This document shows, piece by piece, positions 1 through 11,960 of a stretch of DNA of 64,000 nucleotides. The DNA lies in the NCBI GenBank assembly GCA_013416795.1, contig RQSC01000032.1, positions 452,429 through 516,428 on the forward strand, read 5' to 3'. This DNA is from Prasinococcaceae sp. CCMP 1430 (lineage: Eukaryota > Prasinodermophyta > Palmophyllophyceae > Prasinococcales > Prasinococcaceae). Made by a program: the position numbers and the translations under genes. How positions within the stretch are numbered: position 1 is the first letter of the stretch; the number at the start of each line of letters is the position of its first letter. The notes beneath the pieces are model-generated. The model ran no database searches. It saw only the letters and a list, made by a program, of their open reading frames with translations, and was not told the DNA's origin.

Positions 1-1227
1 CGAGCGAAGGAGTTTCATCTGAATCTGAGAGACTACGACCACCAGAGCGCGCGGGAGGTCGCGCACCCCGCGCGGGAGTACGACGACCCGCGCGAGCGGC
101 TACAGCGCGAGGCCGACGCTGTGCATGCCGGCCGCGTTTGGATTCCCACCATATGGACGCCTAGCAAGGCCTCAGACAAACCCTACGTGCCGACCGCGGA
201 CAAAGCTGCAAGCGCGGAGGTCTCTGGCAAGCGCAAGGACGAGTTCAGCGTGACGCGTTGGTACACCGTGCAGATGGGGCGCGCCTGCGGCAGCGCGCGA
301 GCGCAGCGAGACAACGGCGCGACGGCGGCGTTGGAGCGCCCTCGCTCGTGCCTCGCATCGACTCGAACTGCCTCGCGCGCAGAAACGCAAACCCCTATGC
401 GCTCGCCTGCGCGCGAGCGCCCGCCGTGGGGCAGCAGCGCAACTGTTGGGCGCAGGCTCGCTCCGGAGCTGCGTGACGCTGCCCTGCGCTCGTCCCCCGA
501 AGCCATGCGCCCTGTCAGCCTGCCGACGAGCCCCGTGCGGTACCACAGCAAAGCTTCCGGCGCCCTCGAAAGGGACGACGACACCCACGCGGGCCCGGCG
601 CCGGACGCTCACGCCCAAGCACCCGCCCAGGCCAACGCCCACGCGCGCGCAAGCGCCGGCTCCGATTTCTCTGTGAGCAATCGCGTGGGCTATCGCGCAC
701 TTGCGCCAGGAGCCGAGACGTCTCCGATGCACGCGCTGCCCCCTTCGCAGGCAACAGAGACGCCCTCTTTGCCGGCAATGAAACCTCAGACCAACGATGC
801 GGAGGCTTTGGACTGGACCGATGATGACTTGCTCTCGACCCTTGCGCGCGGCGTGCTTGTCACGAAGCTCACGAAGAAGGGCTTGGGGCGTGGGCACGCC
901 CGCGTGATGCATTTGTATGCGTGCGAGGATGGGCGCGGCATCTCCCTCGCGTGGATGGGGGGCGCCCGACTCGACAAAGAGAGGGTGGCTGCCGTGAAGA
1001 GCTTCGACCTCGTCAGTCGCGCGGACGAACGCGCCACCGTGGTGAGCACAGAGACGGGCCCGATCGTAGTGGTCTCACACAGCGATCAGGAGCATGGTTT
1101 GTTTGTGCAGGGCGTGCAGGCACTGGTGCGCCGCACGCGTTCCGCGGCCACACATTCTTGGGATGCTGCGTCGCTCGGCGAGCCTCTCGCGCCCGCCGTG
1201 CCCAGCTATGGCGTTGGCACAATATAG
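1..1227 (+). CDS. 3' part of an uncharacterised protein with a C-terminal PH-like domain
   Basis: The frame is open from the first base of the window, so the 5' part is missing. About 250 visible residues are low-complexity and rich in Ala, Arg and Pro. The last ~110 (coding about 790-1150) are ordered-looking: LLSTLARGVLVTKL, then KKGLGRGHARVMHLY, then GISLAWMGG, alternating strands that resemble the PH-like domains at the ends of plant and protist signalling proteins, where a short basic loop precedes a Trp-containing strand. Such domains bind lipids or proteins; the ligand here is unknown. The stop at 1225-1227 lies 62 bases from the stop of the convergent REV3 gene. The domain call rests on pattern only. 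Confidence 0.5.
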   Translation, partial: RAKEFHLNLRDYDHQSAREVAHPAREYDDPRERLQREADAVHAGRVWIPTIWTPSKASDKPYVPTADKAASAEVSGKRKDEFSVTRWYTVQMGRACGSARAQRDNGATAALERPRSCLASTRTASRAETQTPMRSPARERPPWGSSATVGRRLAPELRDAALRSSPEAMRPVSLPTSPVRYHSKASGALERDDDTHAGPAPDAHAQAPAQANAHARASAGSDFSVSNRVGYRALAPGAETSPMHALPPSQATETPSLPAMKPQTNDAEALDWTDDDLLSTLARGVLVTKLTKKGLGRGHARVMHLYACEDGRGISLAWMGGARLDKERVAAVKSFDLVSRADERATVVSTETGPIVVVSHSDQEHGLFVQGVQALVRRTRSAATHSWDAASLGEPLAPAVPSYGVGTI

Positions 1228-1269
1228 ACCAGCTATTCTCAGCTGTAGTGTGGGTGTTGGAGCATAATC

Positions 1270-1274
1270 TTACA
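1270..1274 (-). terminator. TGTAA poly(A) signal of REV3
   Basis: On the minus strand TGTAA lies 15 bases after the REV3 stop. TGTAA is the usual poly(A) signal of green algae. The same pentamer follows several other genes here, so I read it as the 3'-end signal. Confidence 0.45.
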
Positions 1275-1288
1275 GTACAATCTTTAGT

Positions 1289-4200
1289 CTATACAACACT
1301 TGTGCCATACGGCCGCGTGATGCCGTTCTCCGTCGCCGCAGCGGCTGCGCCGCGGCTCGTGAGGCCCAGCGTCGCCAGCGCTTCGCTCACGGCGTGGAGT
1401 TCGTCGCCATTGCGCGCGCGCGCGGTGTACACGGGGCAATCAATGCTGTCGCACGCCAGCCGACGCATGCCGTCACCACCGCCGCATGACACACACACCG
1501 CCGATGCTTTGACCGCCACGCGCTCCAGTCGCGTCATGCGCCCGATCAGTGCCATCGCGGTGGCCTGCGGTGTGCCTCGGCAACGACCGCACAGCGCCAC
1601 CGCCGTCTTAGGCCTGCGCACGTTGGCGGTCTCGCCACACATCACACACCGAGCGCTCGCGAAGAACGCATCGATGGTGCACGGAGGCAACCTGCGTGCC
1701 CCAAGGCCGCCACCGCCCTGCCGGCGCGCGGCCGCTGCCGCAGCGGTGGCTGCGGGCAACACTGTTGGCACCTCGCGGGGCATGTCTGCGAGCCACGAGC
1801 TCACATCGCAGCCGAGCAAACCCAGTGAGCGCTGAAGCGCAGGCACTATCACCTTGTCGACGTAGTACTGCCCACACGGGCGAAGTGCGCCGCGCGAGAG
1901 CGCAACATCGCGTGGGTCAAAGCAACGGTCGACGAGGTTGGAGCCGGGGGCACCCCAGCACACAACGAAGCGCACGCGCTCCCCGCGCGGCGGCTCCGCG
2001 CGGCGATCGATGGCCATCGCTCTATACGCGACCACTGCCGCAGGTGGGGGGGACGCGTATGAACCGAGCTTGACCTCCTTGGCGAAGACGAGCTGCTCGA
2101 GCGCGCATCGACCCCGCAGAATGAGTGATGCCTGCTCGCGCACGTATCGCTTCGCAGCCGACACGTCGTTGGCAGCGAAGAGCGCGCGTATGGCCCCCTC
2201 GACAGCCACGCGGCACGCGCCGCAGCCGTCGCGGCGCACCGTCTCTATGCCCTTCGCGTCGAACTTTGGGCGTTCAGTGGGGAGGGCGGTTTCGTACATG
2301 TACCCCACGTAGCGCTTCTTGGACGCAAGGATGCATGGCTGATATACTTTTTCAAACTTGAGCTCGACCGGCGGCGGATTGGCCCCAGTGACCGCCTTGC
2401 TCATCTCATGGCCGATCGCATGGGCTTCGAGTCTGTCGCGGCCGGGCAGTAGCACGAACATGCTATCTGTGTCGCCATAGACCACCTTTGCGTTCCACTC
2501 GGGGTTGCCCTCGACCATGGCGATGGCACGCTCGAGAGTGCGCCTGCCAAAAGACACGATGGAGTCAGCAATCTCCGCGCAGGGCATGCGCCCGCTGAAG
2601 GATGCGCTTGTGTAACCGTACGTCACATTTGCAATGAGCTTGAGGCCCATCTGGCGTGCGTTGAGCGCGCGGTAGAGCGCACGATCGCGCTGTGCGGTGT
2701 GCGACTTCATCGCGCGCTTCACCATCGCGCGTGTGGCCAGCAGCTCCTGCAGCATTCGTGGAAGCACGCCACGCAACTTGCTTGGCGGCGCGAACGCCGT
2801 GCCGCTCGGCGAGATTATTGCGTCGCGTGCATGTTCCCGCAACGCGCCCGCTGGCGGTCGCCAATCGCGCAGTGGACCGAGCCCTTGCGCTTCCCTCCCC
2901 GGTGAGGGTACCTTGCCCAAGCACGTCGAGTAGCACAGATTGTACGCGATCACCATCGAGGGATACAGACTGGTGAAGTCCAACACAACGACGGGGTCCG
3001 TGTAGAACTTGCCCTCGGGCTCCATAATGAGCGGGAGAGCCTCGAGTGCAGGCTGCGACGCCACCTCCTCCTTGGAGGGGCTCGCCAGCAGATAGTTCTG
3101 CGTACGGCACAGGCGCGCCAGCAGGCTCTCCACACGGTACTGTGAGCCGCGCAGCATCACATCCAGGAAAGGGATGCCGAAGACACGGGCGAATTCTGCG
3201 TTGCGGCCCACGATATCGAGGCGCTCAATGAGCTCCAGGTTGATCGTTGCGGAGCGCAGGAGGTGAGACGCGCCAACCAGTGCGGCAGATGCAACGCGCT
3301 GACCGAGCATTGACGCGATGGCACCCGGCGGCATAGAAGGCACACGCCTCCCAAGCACCGCCTCAGCGGCAACCTGAGCGCTATAAATAGTGAGTTGGAG
3401 CTCCTTGCGCATCACGCGCCACCCGTTGAGAACAACCCGGCCAGGAATGTTGATGCCGCTTCCATGGTCGACGTTCCACGCGTCTGTACTCGCGCGGCTC
3501 GCGCGCTGCTCGGGGAAACGGCTCAGCTGCTGTGACAGCGGCGGGCGCTCAAAGTCACCAGGTGCGCGTGGGCGCTGCTGAGCCGGCGTGGTATTGCTCG
3601 CGGGCGGTTGAGGGGTCGCCGGAGCCGTGCCTCTGAGGATGGCAGCGCGCTCAAGCAGGTACCCCAGGCTGGCACGCTGGGTGTCGTAGCCCAGCAATAT
3701 CTCCGGATCAATGGCGGTGACCGTCTGTGCGAAAGTGTCCATGAGGTCGGCCTCCGTGCCCACATTCATGACGTAGGCCTTGGTGCACGCGTCCCAGAGG
3801 AAGCCAGGAGCGCCGCAGAAACCGGGCATCGTCGCACTTGCGCGACCGTCGTCCGTCGACTCTGGCACTGGGCCTCTGTCGCCGCTGTCCTGCGGGGCGT
3901 ACGGGCCCAGACCACGAGGCCCTTTCCTCGCAGCAAAGCTCGGACACCGTGTGATGTCGACGATAAGAGCGCGCTCGTAAGGCGCATCCATGTCAGCAGC
4001 GTTGATGCGCACAGCCATGGCGATTGCGTGCACCGCATCCGAGCGTGGGCAGGCGAGAAGCCCGCCACGGCTAGGGCAAGCGATTTCCACTGACATGACA
4101 GTCAGGTGAGAGGCGCCAACGCCGCCACCGGCCGCATACGCCTGGCTGTGCCCCGCGGAGTTGGCAAGCGAACCGCGAGCGACCTCGCGGTGCTCCTTTG

Positions 4201-7200
4201 CTTCGCGCGCGGCTTTGCCGGGTGTCACGTGCGTCTTTACCGCACCCCGTAGCCCCGCAGCCTCGCGTACCACGGCGCCCGCGCCCTTGCCGCTTGACTG
4301 CGGGCCGCTAGCCCTGCGGACGGTAGACGGTTCGGCAGCGTGAGCATTGCCGTTGCGGTCGCTGTCTCTGCCTGCATCGGCGCCCACAACTTGTGCGTGG
4401 CCCATCGACGGTGTCGCATACGTGGCAGGCGATGCAAACTCCAGCGTTTCCGCGCCCTGTCGCCCGGCGTCGGTGTCGAGCGTAACCTGCGTGCCACCGC
4501 TGATAAGATTCTGGTACACATCATCGTATTTCGGTGAATGTGGGCGCGGCAATGGCTCAAGATGTCGTACGGGTGTGCCGTCTGGGTTATCACTTGCGTC
4601 GCCGACAGCTGCGGCTGCAGCGCGCTCGTGCTCAGACGCTGGCACGAGCTTGCCCGTGTTGGCATCCGCTGCTAGCGCTGCACTCGTGCCCCGCCGCCTG
4701 CGTGTGCGCTCTGCCGCAAAGTTGCGCGCCACCGCATCGAGCCACGCGTCTACCTCGGTGCAGCTCGGAGGAGGGAGCAGCATCGTATACGCCCTCAGCC
4801 GCTTGGGCTGCAGCGCCGCTGTGCGCTCCAGCTGAGCGGGTGCACCGGCGTCCTCGCCGTACGCGCGCGCAAGTGCGCGCGCGTATCGCTCGTCGCGAGC
4901 GAGCGCACGGGCAGCGTCTCCACCAAAGAAAGGCGGCAGGCGCGCCGGATCAGCGCTTGCGATGGCAATCTCCCTGCCAATTTCGACGGTCCTGCCCCCC
5001 ACGTCAGCGATGTCCCCCCAGTATGGCAGTGGCGTCTCGCGCAGGGGCAAGCCACTGGCATCCAAATCAGCGGCAATCTCAGCATCAGTGGGCGGTGGCG
5101 TGGTGTACCTGTACGCGATGAGACCACGCATAGACACCTGGGACACCAAGTCGGCAGCTGCGGAGTTACCGCTAGGGGCAACGTCCTGCGAGGGTGACAG
5201 GTAGAGAGCGAAAGGTGCCTGGGGTCCGCCGCGTGATTCGACGGCGGTGCGATCATTCTGCTCGTTGCCGTCAGCGGTAAAGGCCTCTGCGATGTCCATC
5301 ACAGGAATTTTGGTCGAGGCGCGCCATGCTGGACGCGCGGACGACGCCGCGCTGCTGCGTCGGTATTTGTATCTCTGAGATCGTTGTGCGCCTGGATCGT
5401 GCTGCTCTGCGTCTTGTGAGCCCCCAGTACCGTGTACAGGCGAGGGCAAAGGTGACTGAGTGCCAGGCGCGAGCGTCAACTCCATCGCCTCCTCTTCACC
5501 CGACGCATCGCCGTCATCACCGAGAGCGTTATTGCCATTGCCGCCGCCGTCATCTTGTCCGCAATCCTTGGCACTCCCCCCTAGCGTATCCATCATTTCG
5601 AGCAGCCTGCGACGCTTGGCACTCTGCTTCGAATCACCCGAGCCGCACATTCCATCGCTACCATTAGGTTTGTCGGATGCCACCGCGGCTACGCCAGTAG
5701 GGCCGCGTCGACTGGCGGGCAGATCTGTACGTGCTTGCGTCAGCGCATGCGCGCGCACATGTGCGTGCGCACCCACGCAAACCGCCTCCCCCCTGACGTC
5801 ACTCTCGAGCGCCTCCTCAGCCTCGTCGGGCGCGCTCAGCATCAGTACCAAGGAGTCGGACACTGCTTGAGTCGCAGATGGATCGCTCACTTGTCCACGC
5901 TCGTCCGACCCTTCGATCTCACCCCCGCCGTCGACACCGCGCCCGTCGCTACCCGCACCGCCGTCGTCGTCACCCACCTGCTGGCTCGCACGGCCTGTTG
6001 ATGTGTGCATGATCCCCTGTCGCATAATCTCAGGATCCTCTTCGTCGCTGTGATCCTCGCCCATCAGAGGCATGACGCGCTCCTCGCCAATGGCGCCGGA
6101 GTCGAAAAGAGCTCGTCCCTGCGACAGCTCCAGTGGGCCCTCGTCTGCGCGCGCGTCGTCATTGTCCGTCACGGGCGGCGCCATCGCTGGATCCAGCGCC
6201 TGCGTAAGTGCTTCGGGGTCTTGACAGAAAATGGGTGTGCCTACGCGATATTCCATCTGCTGCAGCGTGGGTAACTGCGCCTGGCTGCCGCCGCGTGCCA
6301 TCCAGTCCAAGATGTCTGCGAGATCTCCTTGGGAGGTCTGCGAGAGCGGCACCTGGGTCTCCGGAGCTTGCAAGCGCCGCGGCGTTGGCTGCGAGTGGTG
6401 TTGCGCGTGCTGCTGCTGCGACACCAGGGCAGCCGCCGCCTCATCTGAGAGCTGCTGCTGCTCCTCGCGCGTCCATGCGTCGCTCAGCGGGTCATGTTCC
6501 CCACTGGGTAAGTCGTTTGCGGCGACAACGCTCTGAACAGCCCCGCCCGCGCCCTCAGTCTCGCCTTCGGTCCTGCCCTCCGCCCCACGGTTGCAATCAC
6601 CCGCAACCTCCGCTGCGGCAGCAAACGCACGCTGTAGGGCTCGTTCGCGCCCATCTGGGTCTGGGAGATTCCGGTCTTCGGCGCTCGGCAGCTTTGCCTC
6701 GAATACGGGCGCCTCCGTGCCCTCAGCAGCGCAGCGTTCTGCCTCGGCCTCCCACACGAACGCGAGACTTTGCACGAGGTGCACATCGGCGCAAGCCTGC
6801 GAGAGTGGCACGCGCGTCACTTCGCCCACATTAAGGATGTCGGAGGCTGCCACGTCGACCTCAAGCGCGCACGTGGCCGTCCTGCGCGGCGGTGAGACAC
6901 ACACCGATGCCCAGCGCCACTCGGGCGGCACTGTTGCCTCATTCCACACTGCCTGCAAGCCCGAGCTCTGGCTGTTCGGTCGCGCGACCCCCTGCGCATA
7001 AAGGCGCTGGTTGTATTCGACACTGTCACCAAATTCGCGCACGCCTACGTTGGGCAGGGGCGCTCTGAAGTACGCCCTCGACGCGAGCATGACGCCCTGG
7101 CCAACGAGGTTCAGGTCGATCAGCGCGCGCATGATGAACGGTATGTGCGCTTCAAGCGGCCTCGTACCCAGCGTACGCGCGGCGGCGGCGGCGGCGCTGA

Positions 7201-7767
7201 GCTCATTCGGTGAATAGAGCGTAAGGCGCACGAAGAGCGCGTCGCGGGCAGTGCCCGTCTCGCCCTGCACATGCTGAGGCGAAAAGCCGTAGAGCTCGCG
7301 CGCTCGCACGAGCGCTGCCGCGCGAACATGGCGTGTGCTGCCCACGCCCGCGTAGGCACGCGCCCGTTCGCGCGTGGCGAGCTCGCCCTCGAGACGCATC
7401 GCAATGTGTCTCGCCCAGCTCACCGCGTCCTCGACAACGCCAGCGCGCCCGGGCGGCACCGGCACATACAGATATGGGTAGCAGCCTCGGATGTGGCAGA
7501 CGCACTTCTGCCCGGCGGTCGTCACGCCGAACGCGCGCAGAGCCGGCACGCGCTTCGCACGCGCGTCGCCACCGAGGAGCGGGTCGCGCGGGTCGTCGAG
7601 AGGTGGCAGCGGCGTACATGTCGACGCGTCCAGGTGAAACACGCGCAGCGCGAAGCCGGCGCGCTGGGACGGCTGCACGTGCGTGTCAGTGCGCGCATTC
7701 CCCTTGTTTCGCTCGCGGTGGCAGCGCACTGCACAGCGAGCGGGCCAGCCAGCGGACGCACCGTCAT
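1289..7767 (-). CDS. REV3: DNA polymerase zeta catalytic subunit (REV3)
   Basis: Catalytic subunit of the translesion B-family polymerase that extends past DNA lesions in the nucleus. The model is exons 7767-7762 (Met-Thr only) and 7672-1289, 2129 residues. The N-terminal domain (FALRVFHLDAS, then CHIRGCYPYLYV) is followed by a ~1000-residue low-complexity acidic region typical of REV3. The polymerase core carries DFTSLYPSMVIAYNLCYST near residue 1620, ANVTYGYTSASFSGRMPC, and YGDTDSMFV near 1770. Two Cys clusters at the C-terminus (CVMC...CGRC and CVSC...CDSIDC) are the zinc and iron-sulphur modules that bind accessory subunits. The long open frame has only GTG near its start; a donor GTGCGT at 7761 and branch CTGAC plus CAG ending at 7673 give an 89-base phase-0 intron and an ATG. 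That first exon is inference; the identity is secure. Confidence 0.93.
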
Positions 7768-8304
7768 ATGCCCATCAGAGCGCGCACCCTCTCTGCTCGT
7801 CAACTCCGCCCCGCGCATCGCGCCCGCAGGCAAGGGGGGGGGTGATGCGGCTGCTGCCATCGCAGAAGCACCGCGCCACCGCCCTTGCCCGTTTGTCACC
7901 GCCCCCGAAGCCGTCACCACTGACGCGGCTACGAGCGCGCACGAGCGCGCATTCGCACGCGTCGCACCATCCCCCGCGGCACCCTCGCACGCACGCAGCG
8001 CACGCGACTACAACACGCCCCAAGCCCGCCTCGCCCGGCGCCGGCGTGACGGAGCGCGGCTGCTACACCCAGCCGCGCGTGCCGGCGCGCGCCGGGTCAG
8101 GGAGGGGGAGGGGGGGGGGGGGGGGGGGGGGGGGGGCTGTGCGCGCGTTGTGGGCCTCGTCAGCCAGTGCTGTCATTGTCATTTGTGCTCGGCTTGGGGC
8201 GGAGCGTGCCTGCCGCAGGGTGCCACACACGGCAGCGGCGGCGCTGGTGGGTGCCGGGGGCGCAGGGGGAGGACAGGCGGCGCAAACAGGACAGGTTCGC
8301 GCAA
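7768..8304. promoter_or_regulatory. shared upstream region of REV3 and the TPR-thioredoxin gene
   Basis: About 540 bases separate the divergent start codons. The stretch is GC-rich with no convincing open frame and includes an uninterrupted run of roughly 26 G at 8111-8136, about 170 bases before the plus-strand ATG. It must hold both promoters; I see no clear TATA box. Confidence 0.5.
8111..8136 (+). repeat. poly(G) tract
   Basis: A run of about 26 consecutive G follows GGGAGGGGGAG. It can form a G-quadruplex and is error-prone in sequencing, so the length is uncertain. Confidence 0.8.
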
Positions 8305-9427
8305 ATGGCGGACATTAAGGCGAAGGCAAGCGAGCTCTACAAGTCTGGCGACTACGGGGCAGCTGAGGGACAGTACTCGGCAGCGGCGGCGGCGTTCGAG
8401 CAAGCTGAAGACGCGCCGGCGGCGGCCGTGTGCCGTGGCAACCGCGCCGCCGCGCTGCTCGCGCTGCGTAGACCCGGCGAAGCGGCGGTCGAATGCGCGC
8501 GCGCGGCTGCGCTCGATGCCACGTATGCGCGAGCGCGCCAGCGGCTAGGCACGGCCGTCGTCCGCGCAGGGGGCTTCACGGAGGCCATCGGCGCGGCGGA
8601 GGGAAGTCTGAAGGGAGAGCTTGAGGCGCTGGCAGCAGCCCGCGAGAAGGGGAATGCGCTCTTCAAGGAGGGCGATAAGGCCGGCGCGCGTGACGCGTAT
8701 GGCGTGGCGCTTGACGCACACCCCACGGCACCGGGCGCCGCGCTGCTGCGATGCAACCGCGCCGCGTGCCGCGCCGCGCTCGGCGATGCTGCCGGGGCGC
8801 TCAAAGACGCGGAGGACGCGCTCGCTGAGGACGAGAGTTATACGAAAGCCAAGCTACGTCGCGCCGCGGCGCTGGCGGCACTTGGTGATAGCCGCGCCGC
8901 CGATGCCGTGGCCGCGTATCGCGAGCTGCGCGCGCTCATTCCTGGCGACGACGGCGTGTGCGACGCGCTCTTCGCTGCCGAGAAGGCTGCGGGCAACGCC
9001 GGCGCGAAGAAAGAGACCGCAGGCGTGATCGTTGTCACCGACGGGGACGACTACCGCCGGCGTCTACGCGCGGCGCCTGGCCTCATCGCGGTCGACTTTA
9101 CGGCGACTTGGTGCGGGCCATGCAGGCAGGTCGCTCCTGTATTTGCGCAGCTTGCGCTGGCGTACAAGACGACCACGTTCCTGAAGGTCGACGTAGACGA
9201 CGTGCAAGAGGTGGCTGGTGCGGAGGCGGTCCGAAGCATGCCAACGTTCAAGTTCTTCAAGGCGGGAAAGACCGTCGCGACGTTTTCTGGGGCAGATGGC
9301 AACAGGTGCGTTGTGCTCTTGTCGGCGCGGAGCGGTGGGCTTAGATTGGGCGCCTGATGCTGACTCGACGCCTGCGCCACGCGTGCGTGGCAGGTTGGCC
9401 GCCATCGTGAAGCAGCACTCCGAGTGA
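8305..9427 (+). CDS. TPR-thioredoxin fusion protein
   Basis: 344 residues from two exons, 8305-9305 and 9394-9427. Residues 1-230 hold two blocks of tetratricopeptide repeats (KASELYKSGDYGAAEGQYS; AREKGNALFKEGDKAGARDAY). Residues ~245-344 are a thioredoxin domain with the redox site WCGPC, the cis-proline strand MPTFKFF, and a final helix LAAIVKQHSE supplied by exon 2. Intron 9306-9393 has donor GTGCGT, a CTGAC branch site and CAG acceptor; splicing restores the thioredoxin helix, which the unspliced frame lacks. TPR-thioredoxin proteins (TTL/TDX type) act as redox-linked co-chaperones that bind HSP70/HSP90 tails. No targeting peptide is seen, so it is probably cytosolic. The ATG sits in GCAAATGGCG. 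Confidence 0.9.
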
Positions 9428-9651
9428 GCGCGGCCTGCCGCACGCATGCGCGGATGGCTGCGTTGCGCGCGCGCGTGCGCTGGTGGTCGTGTGCTACTGC
9501 TCTACCGCCTGCAAGCACTGCGCTACTTAATACATACATACGTAGCTTGTGCGTGCTTCCGCCGACCGGCACATCCGTGCGTGCAGCTGGACTTGTAGCT
9601 AGCGCGACATATATACATGCGCCCACGTGTGCGAAACTGTTGGATGCGGGA

Positions 9652-10092
9652 CTACTCCGGCGAGTTGAGCGATGCCCTGAGGAGACTGAGGAAGTACATA
9701 AGCCCGCAGCCGACCAAGAGCGTCACGGTCACACCGACGCTTAGCAGCGCGGCCTGCTCGAGCGGCCACAGGACATTAAATCCCAGGGCATAGCGGAAAT
9801 GATCAAAAGCGCGCGTCGCCCGCTCCGAGAAGGTCAGCTGCTTGCGCGTGTACGTGTACGGATAGGCGCGCAGGTATTCGATGGAAGAGTGGTCCGTGGG
9901 GCGGGCGTTCTCGCAGCAGGTGCGCCGAAATGCTTCCCTGCGCGCCCTTGTGCAGACCCCGACAGGGTCGATGGCGCTGTCAGCGAAGCTCGGCGGCCCG
10001 TGACGCGAGGCCTTGTCAGTGACGGGCGACGACGGCGCCGTCATGTCGTCGACGTCTGGCGGCGACTCGTACTGCAGAGCGATGTCGCCCAT
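9652..10092 (-). CDS. small C-terminally anchored membrane protein, function unknown
   Basis: 146 residues from an ATG. The N-terminal half is polar, with a Cys pair (FRRTCCENA) and a Tyr-rich patch (LRAYPYTYTRK). The last 35 residues contain one strong hydrophobic helix (LLSVGVTVTLLVGCGLMYFLSLL) and a short tail, which suggests a tail-anchored or single-pass protein. I do not recognise the family. The length and ordered C-terminus make it more credible than neighbouring shadow frames. It converges with the TPR-thioredoxin gene, 224 bases away. Confidence 0.55.
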   Translation of the reverse strand: MGDIALQYESPPDVDDMTAPSSPVTDKASRHGPPSFADSAIDPVGVCTRARREAFRRTCCENARPTDHSSIEYLRAYPYTYTRKQLTFSERATRAFDHFRYALGFNVLWPLEQAALLSVGVTVTLLVGCGLMYFLSLLRASLNSPE

Positions 10093-10755
10093 GGCACTCG
10101 CTCACTCGCCGCGTGCACGTCCTCGGGCCCCTCCACAGGCGCACCGACAGTCGGCCCAGCAGCGGCAGCCGCCTCAATGCCCCAAACGGGATGTGTTGGA
10201 TTGTACGTACGGACGCTCAGACGGCCGTCAAATCTCCCGGCGTCTTCTCTCGTCCAGGCGGCGCGCCTCCTTGCTTAGCTTGACTCGAGCGCCCAGTGCC
10301 GCCAGCTGGACGCCTGCGCGACGCCCTCCCGCGCCACCTGCGCCGCCGCCCCACCCCTCCCCCGACAAGGCGGCGCCCGCCCTCACCGAGGCCGCGCCTG
10401 CACCCGAAAAAATCTCGCGGCGTACTGCGCGCCGGCACCTGCTGCGGCTGTTCGTCGCCGCCGCCCCCTGCTGGGACGGCCTGCTGCGACGGCGCGCAGC
10501 ATGCACGCGCGCGTGCCCCCTAGCCCGCCCGGACGCGGCGGCGGCGCGCGCGCGCGCAGGAGTGGCGCGCGCTCCGCCGAGGCCGAGGGCGCCAACTGTC
10601 GCCCTGTCAACGGACTCGCGCCGTTCCTGAGCGGCCGCGTATACATGCATTTTGATGGCACATGTTCCGTTTACATGATGTGTGCCTTCATTCATGCTTT
10701 TACCCACCCCTCGGCGACGCGCCCACTCCTGCTGCGTAGACGAACCTGCTGCCGC
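10093..10755. other. intergenic region, no gene seen
   Basis: Very GC-rich, with frames that are only arginine/proline/alanine shadows. It is the upstream region of the small membrane-protein gene and holds the 3' end of the FkbM gene. On the minus strand TGTAA (10675-10671) lies about 80 bases after the FkbM stop. Confidence 0.5.
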
Positions 10756-11960
10756 TCATGGCGCAAACGCCGACTCCCACACGTCTGGCTCCAGTGAGAA
10801 AGCGACCTCAAACACACGGATGGTGTCGGCGCCAAGGAGCTCATCGACGAGCACATCATGCGTAATGGCCTCGTACTCAGTGTGGCCAACTCCTGCGAGC
10901 GAGCGCGTCGCGCACGTCAGCTACAGCGCTTTCACACGCCTGCACACGCGTCAGCGCCGCCACGAGCAGGCACGAGTCGCGCGCGCGTGCCTTCAGCACT
11001 CTGATGCACGCGATGAACGTGGTAGCCAGCCTCGCGGAAAAGCTGGAAGGCTCTGCGCGCTTGTTCCTTGCGCTCAGGCAGGTTTTGGACCTCGATGATC
11101 ACGCTACGAAACCTGCGTGATCGAATCAGGGTCGCCGCACCAAGAAGCACGAGCGCCTCGGCTCCTTCGCAATCGATCTTGAGTAGCTCAACCATTCTCT
11201 CACCAAGCTCGTTCCTAAGCACGTCTTCCATCCGAACTGTCACAGATGAGCCCTCGTATCGCACGCCCTTTGTATTCACGCGCGGATCAGTCCCGCTCGT
11301 CGGGATGAAGGTCGATCCATAGTTGCCCTCAAACATGTACAGGTCCACAGCCCCAGGGCCACTTGAGAGTGCCGCCGAGTACAGCTTCGACCGCTTGAAG
11401 TCATTCATGCGCAGTGCTTGCCACATGAGGCCATAGTTTGATTGCAAAGGTTCGAACGTGAACGTGCGAAATCCGAGCGCCGCGGCAAACAGCGTGAAAG
11501 TGCCAATGTTTCCGCCGACGTCGACGAAGAGCGGCTCTGAAGCTTTCGACGCGTAGGTGTGCGACCAATAGGCATGCACGCGAGCCACGCTCTCGTACAC
11601 GTGCGAGTCAAACATTTCGCCGCGATGAATGAGCTGTGACACGTAGATGTCGTGATCAGGGCGGTGCAGGCACATGTCATACTGCGCGGCGCGAGGAAGA
11701 TTCGTGACACGTGTGCGATAACCACAGGCACACTCAGACACGCCCGCGGTCGACGCGATCTCGGTTGACAGGTCCCTGTCAGGCATCGCCCGCCTCCTAT
11801 GCACAGCCGACCGTGGGGACGTGCGCCGCAGCGGTTGGCGGCTCGGGACCGCACGCATCCATGGGGAGCTGCCCACGCTCCACACCACGGCGGTGACCAA
11901 CGCCGCACCCAGCGCGGCACACACCAGCAGCGCGGTGGGATGCGACGGACGACGCATCAT
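10756..11960 (-). CDS. FkbM-family methyltransferase with signal anchor
   Basis: S-adenosylmethionine-dependent methyltransferase of the FkbM type, which usually O-methylates sugars or small molecules. The model is 365 residues from exons 11960-11000 and 10892-10756. Residues 9-29 are one hydrophobic signal-anchor helix, so the enzyme probably sits in the ER/Golgi with a lumenal catalytic domain. The cofactor motif is LFVDVGGNIGTFTLFAA, followed by FEPLQSNYG, the conserved LLKIDCEGAE and VIIEVQN. The intron 10893-10999 (donor GTGCTG, acceptor CAG) adds VGHTEYEAITHDV...WESAFAP before a TGA; the unspliced frame instead ends in low-complexity residues. The second exon is inferred from frame and phase. 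Function is sure, the substrate is not. Confidence 0.82.
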
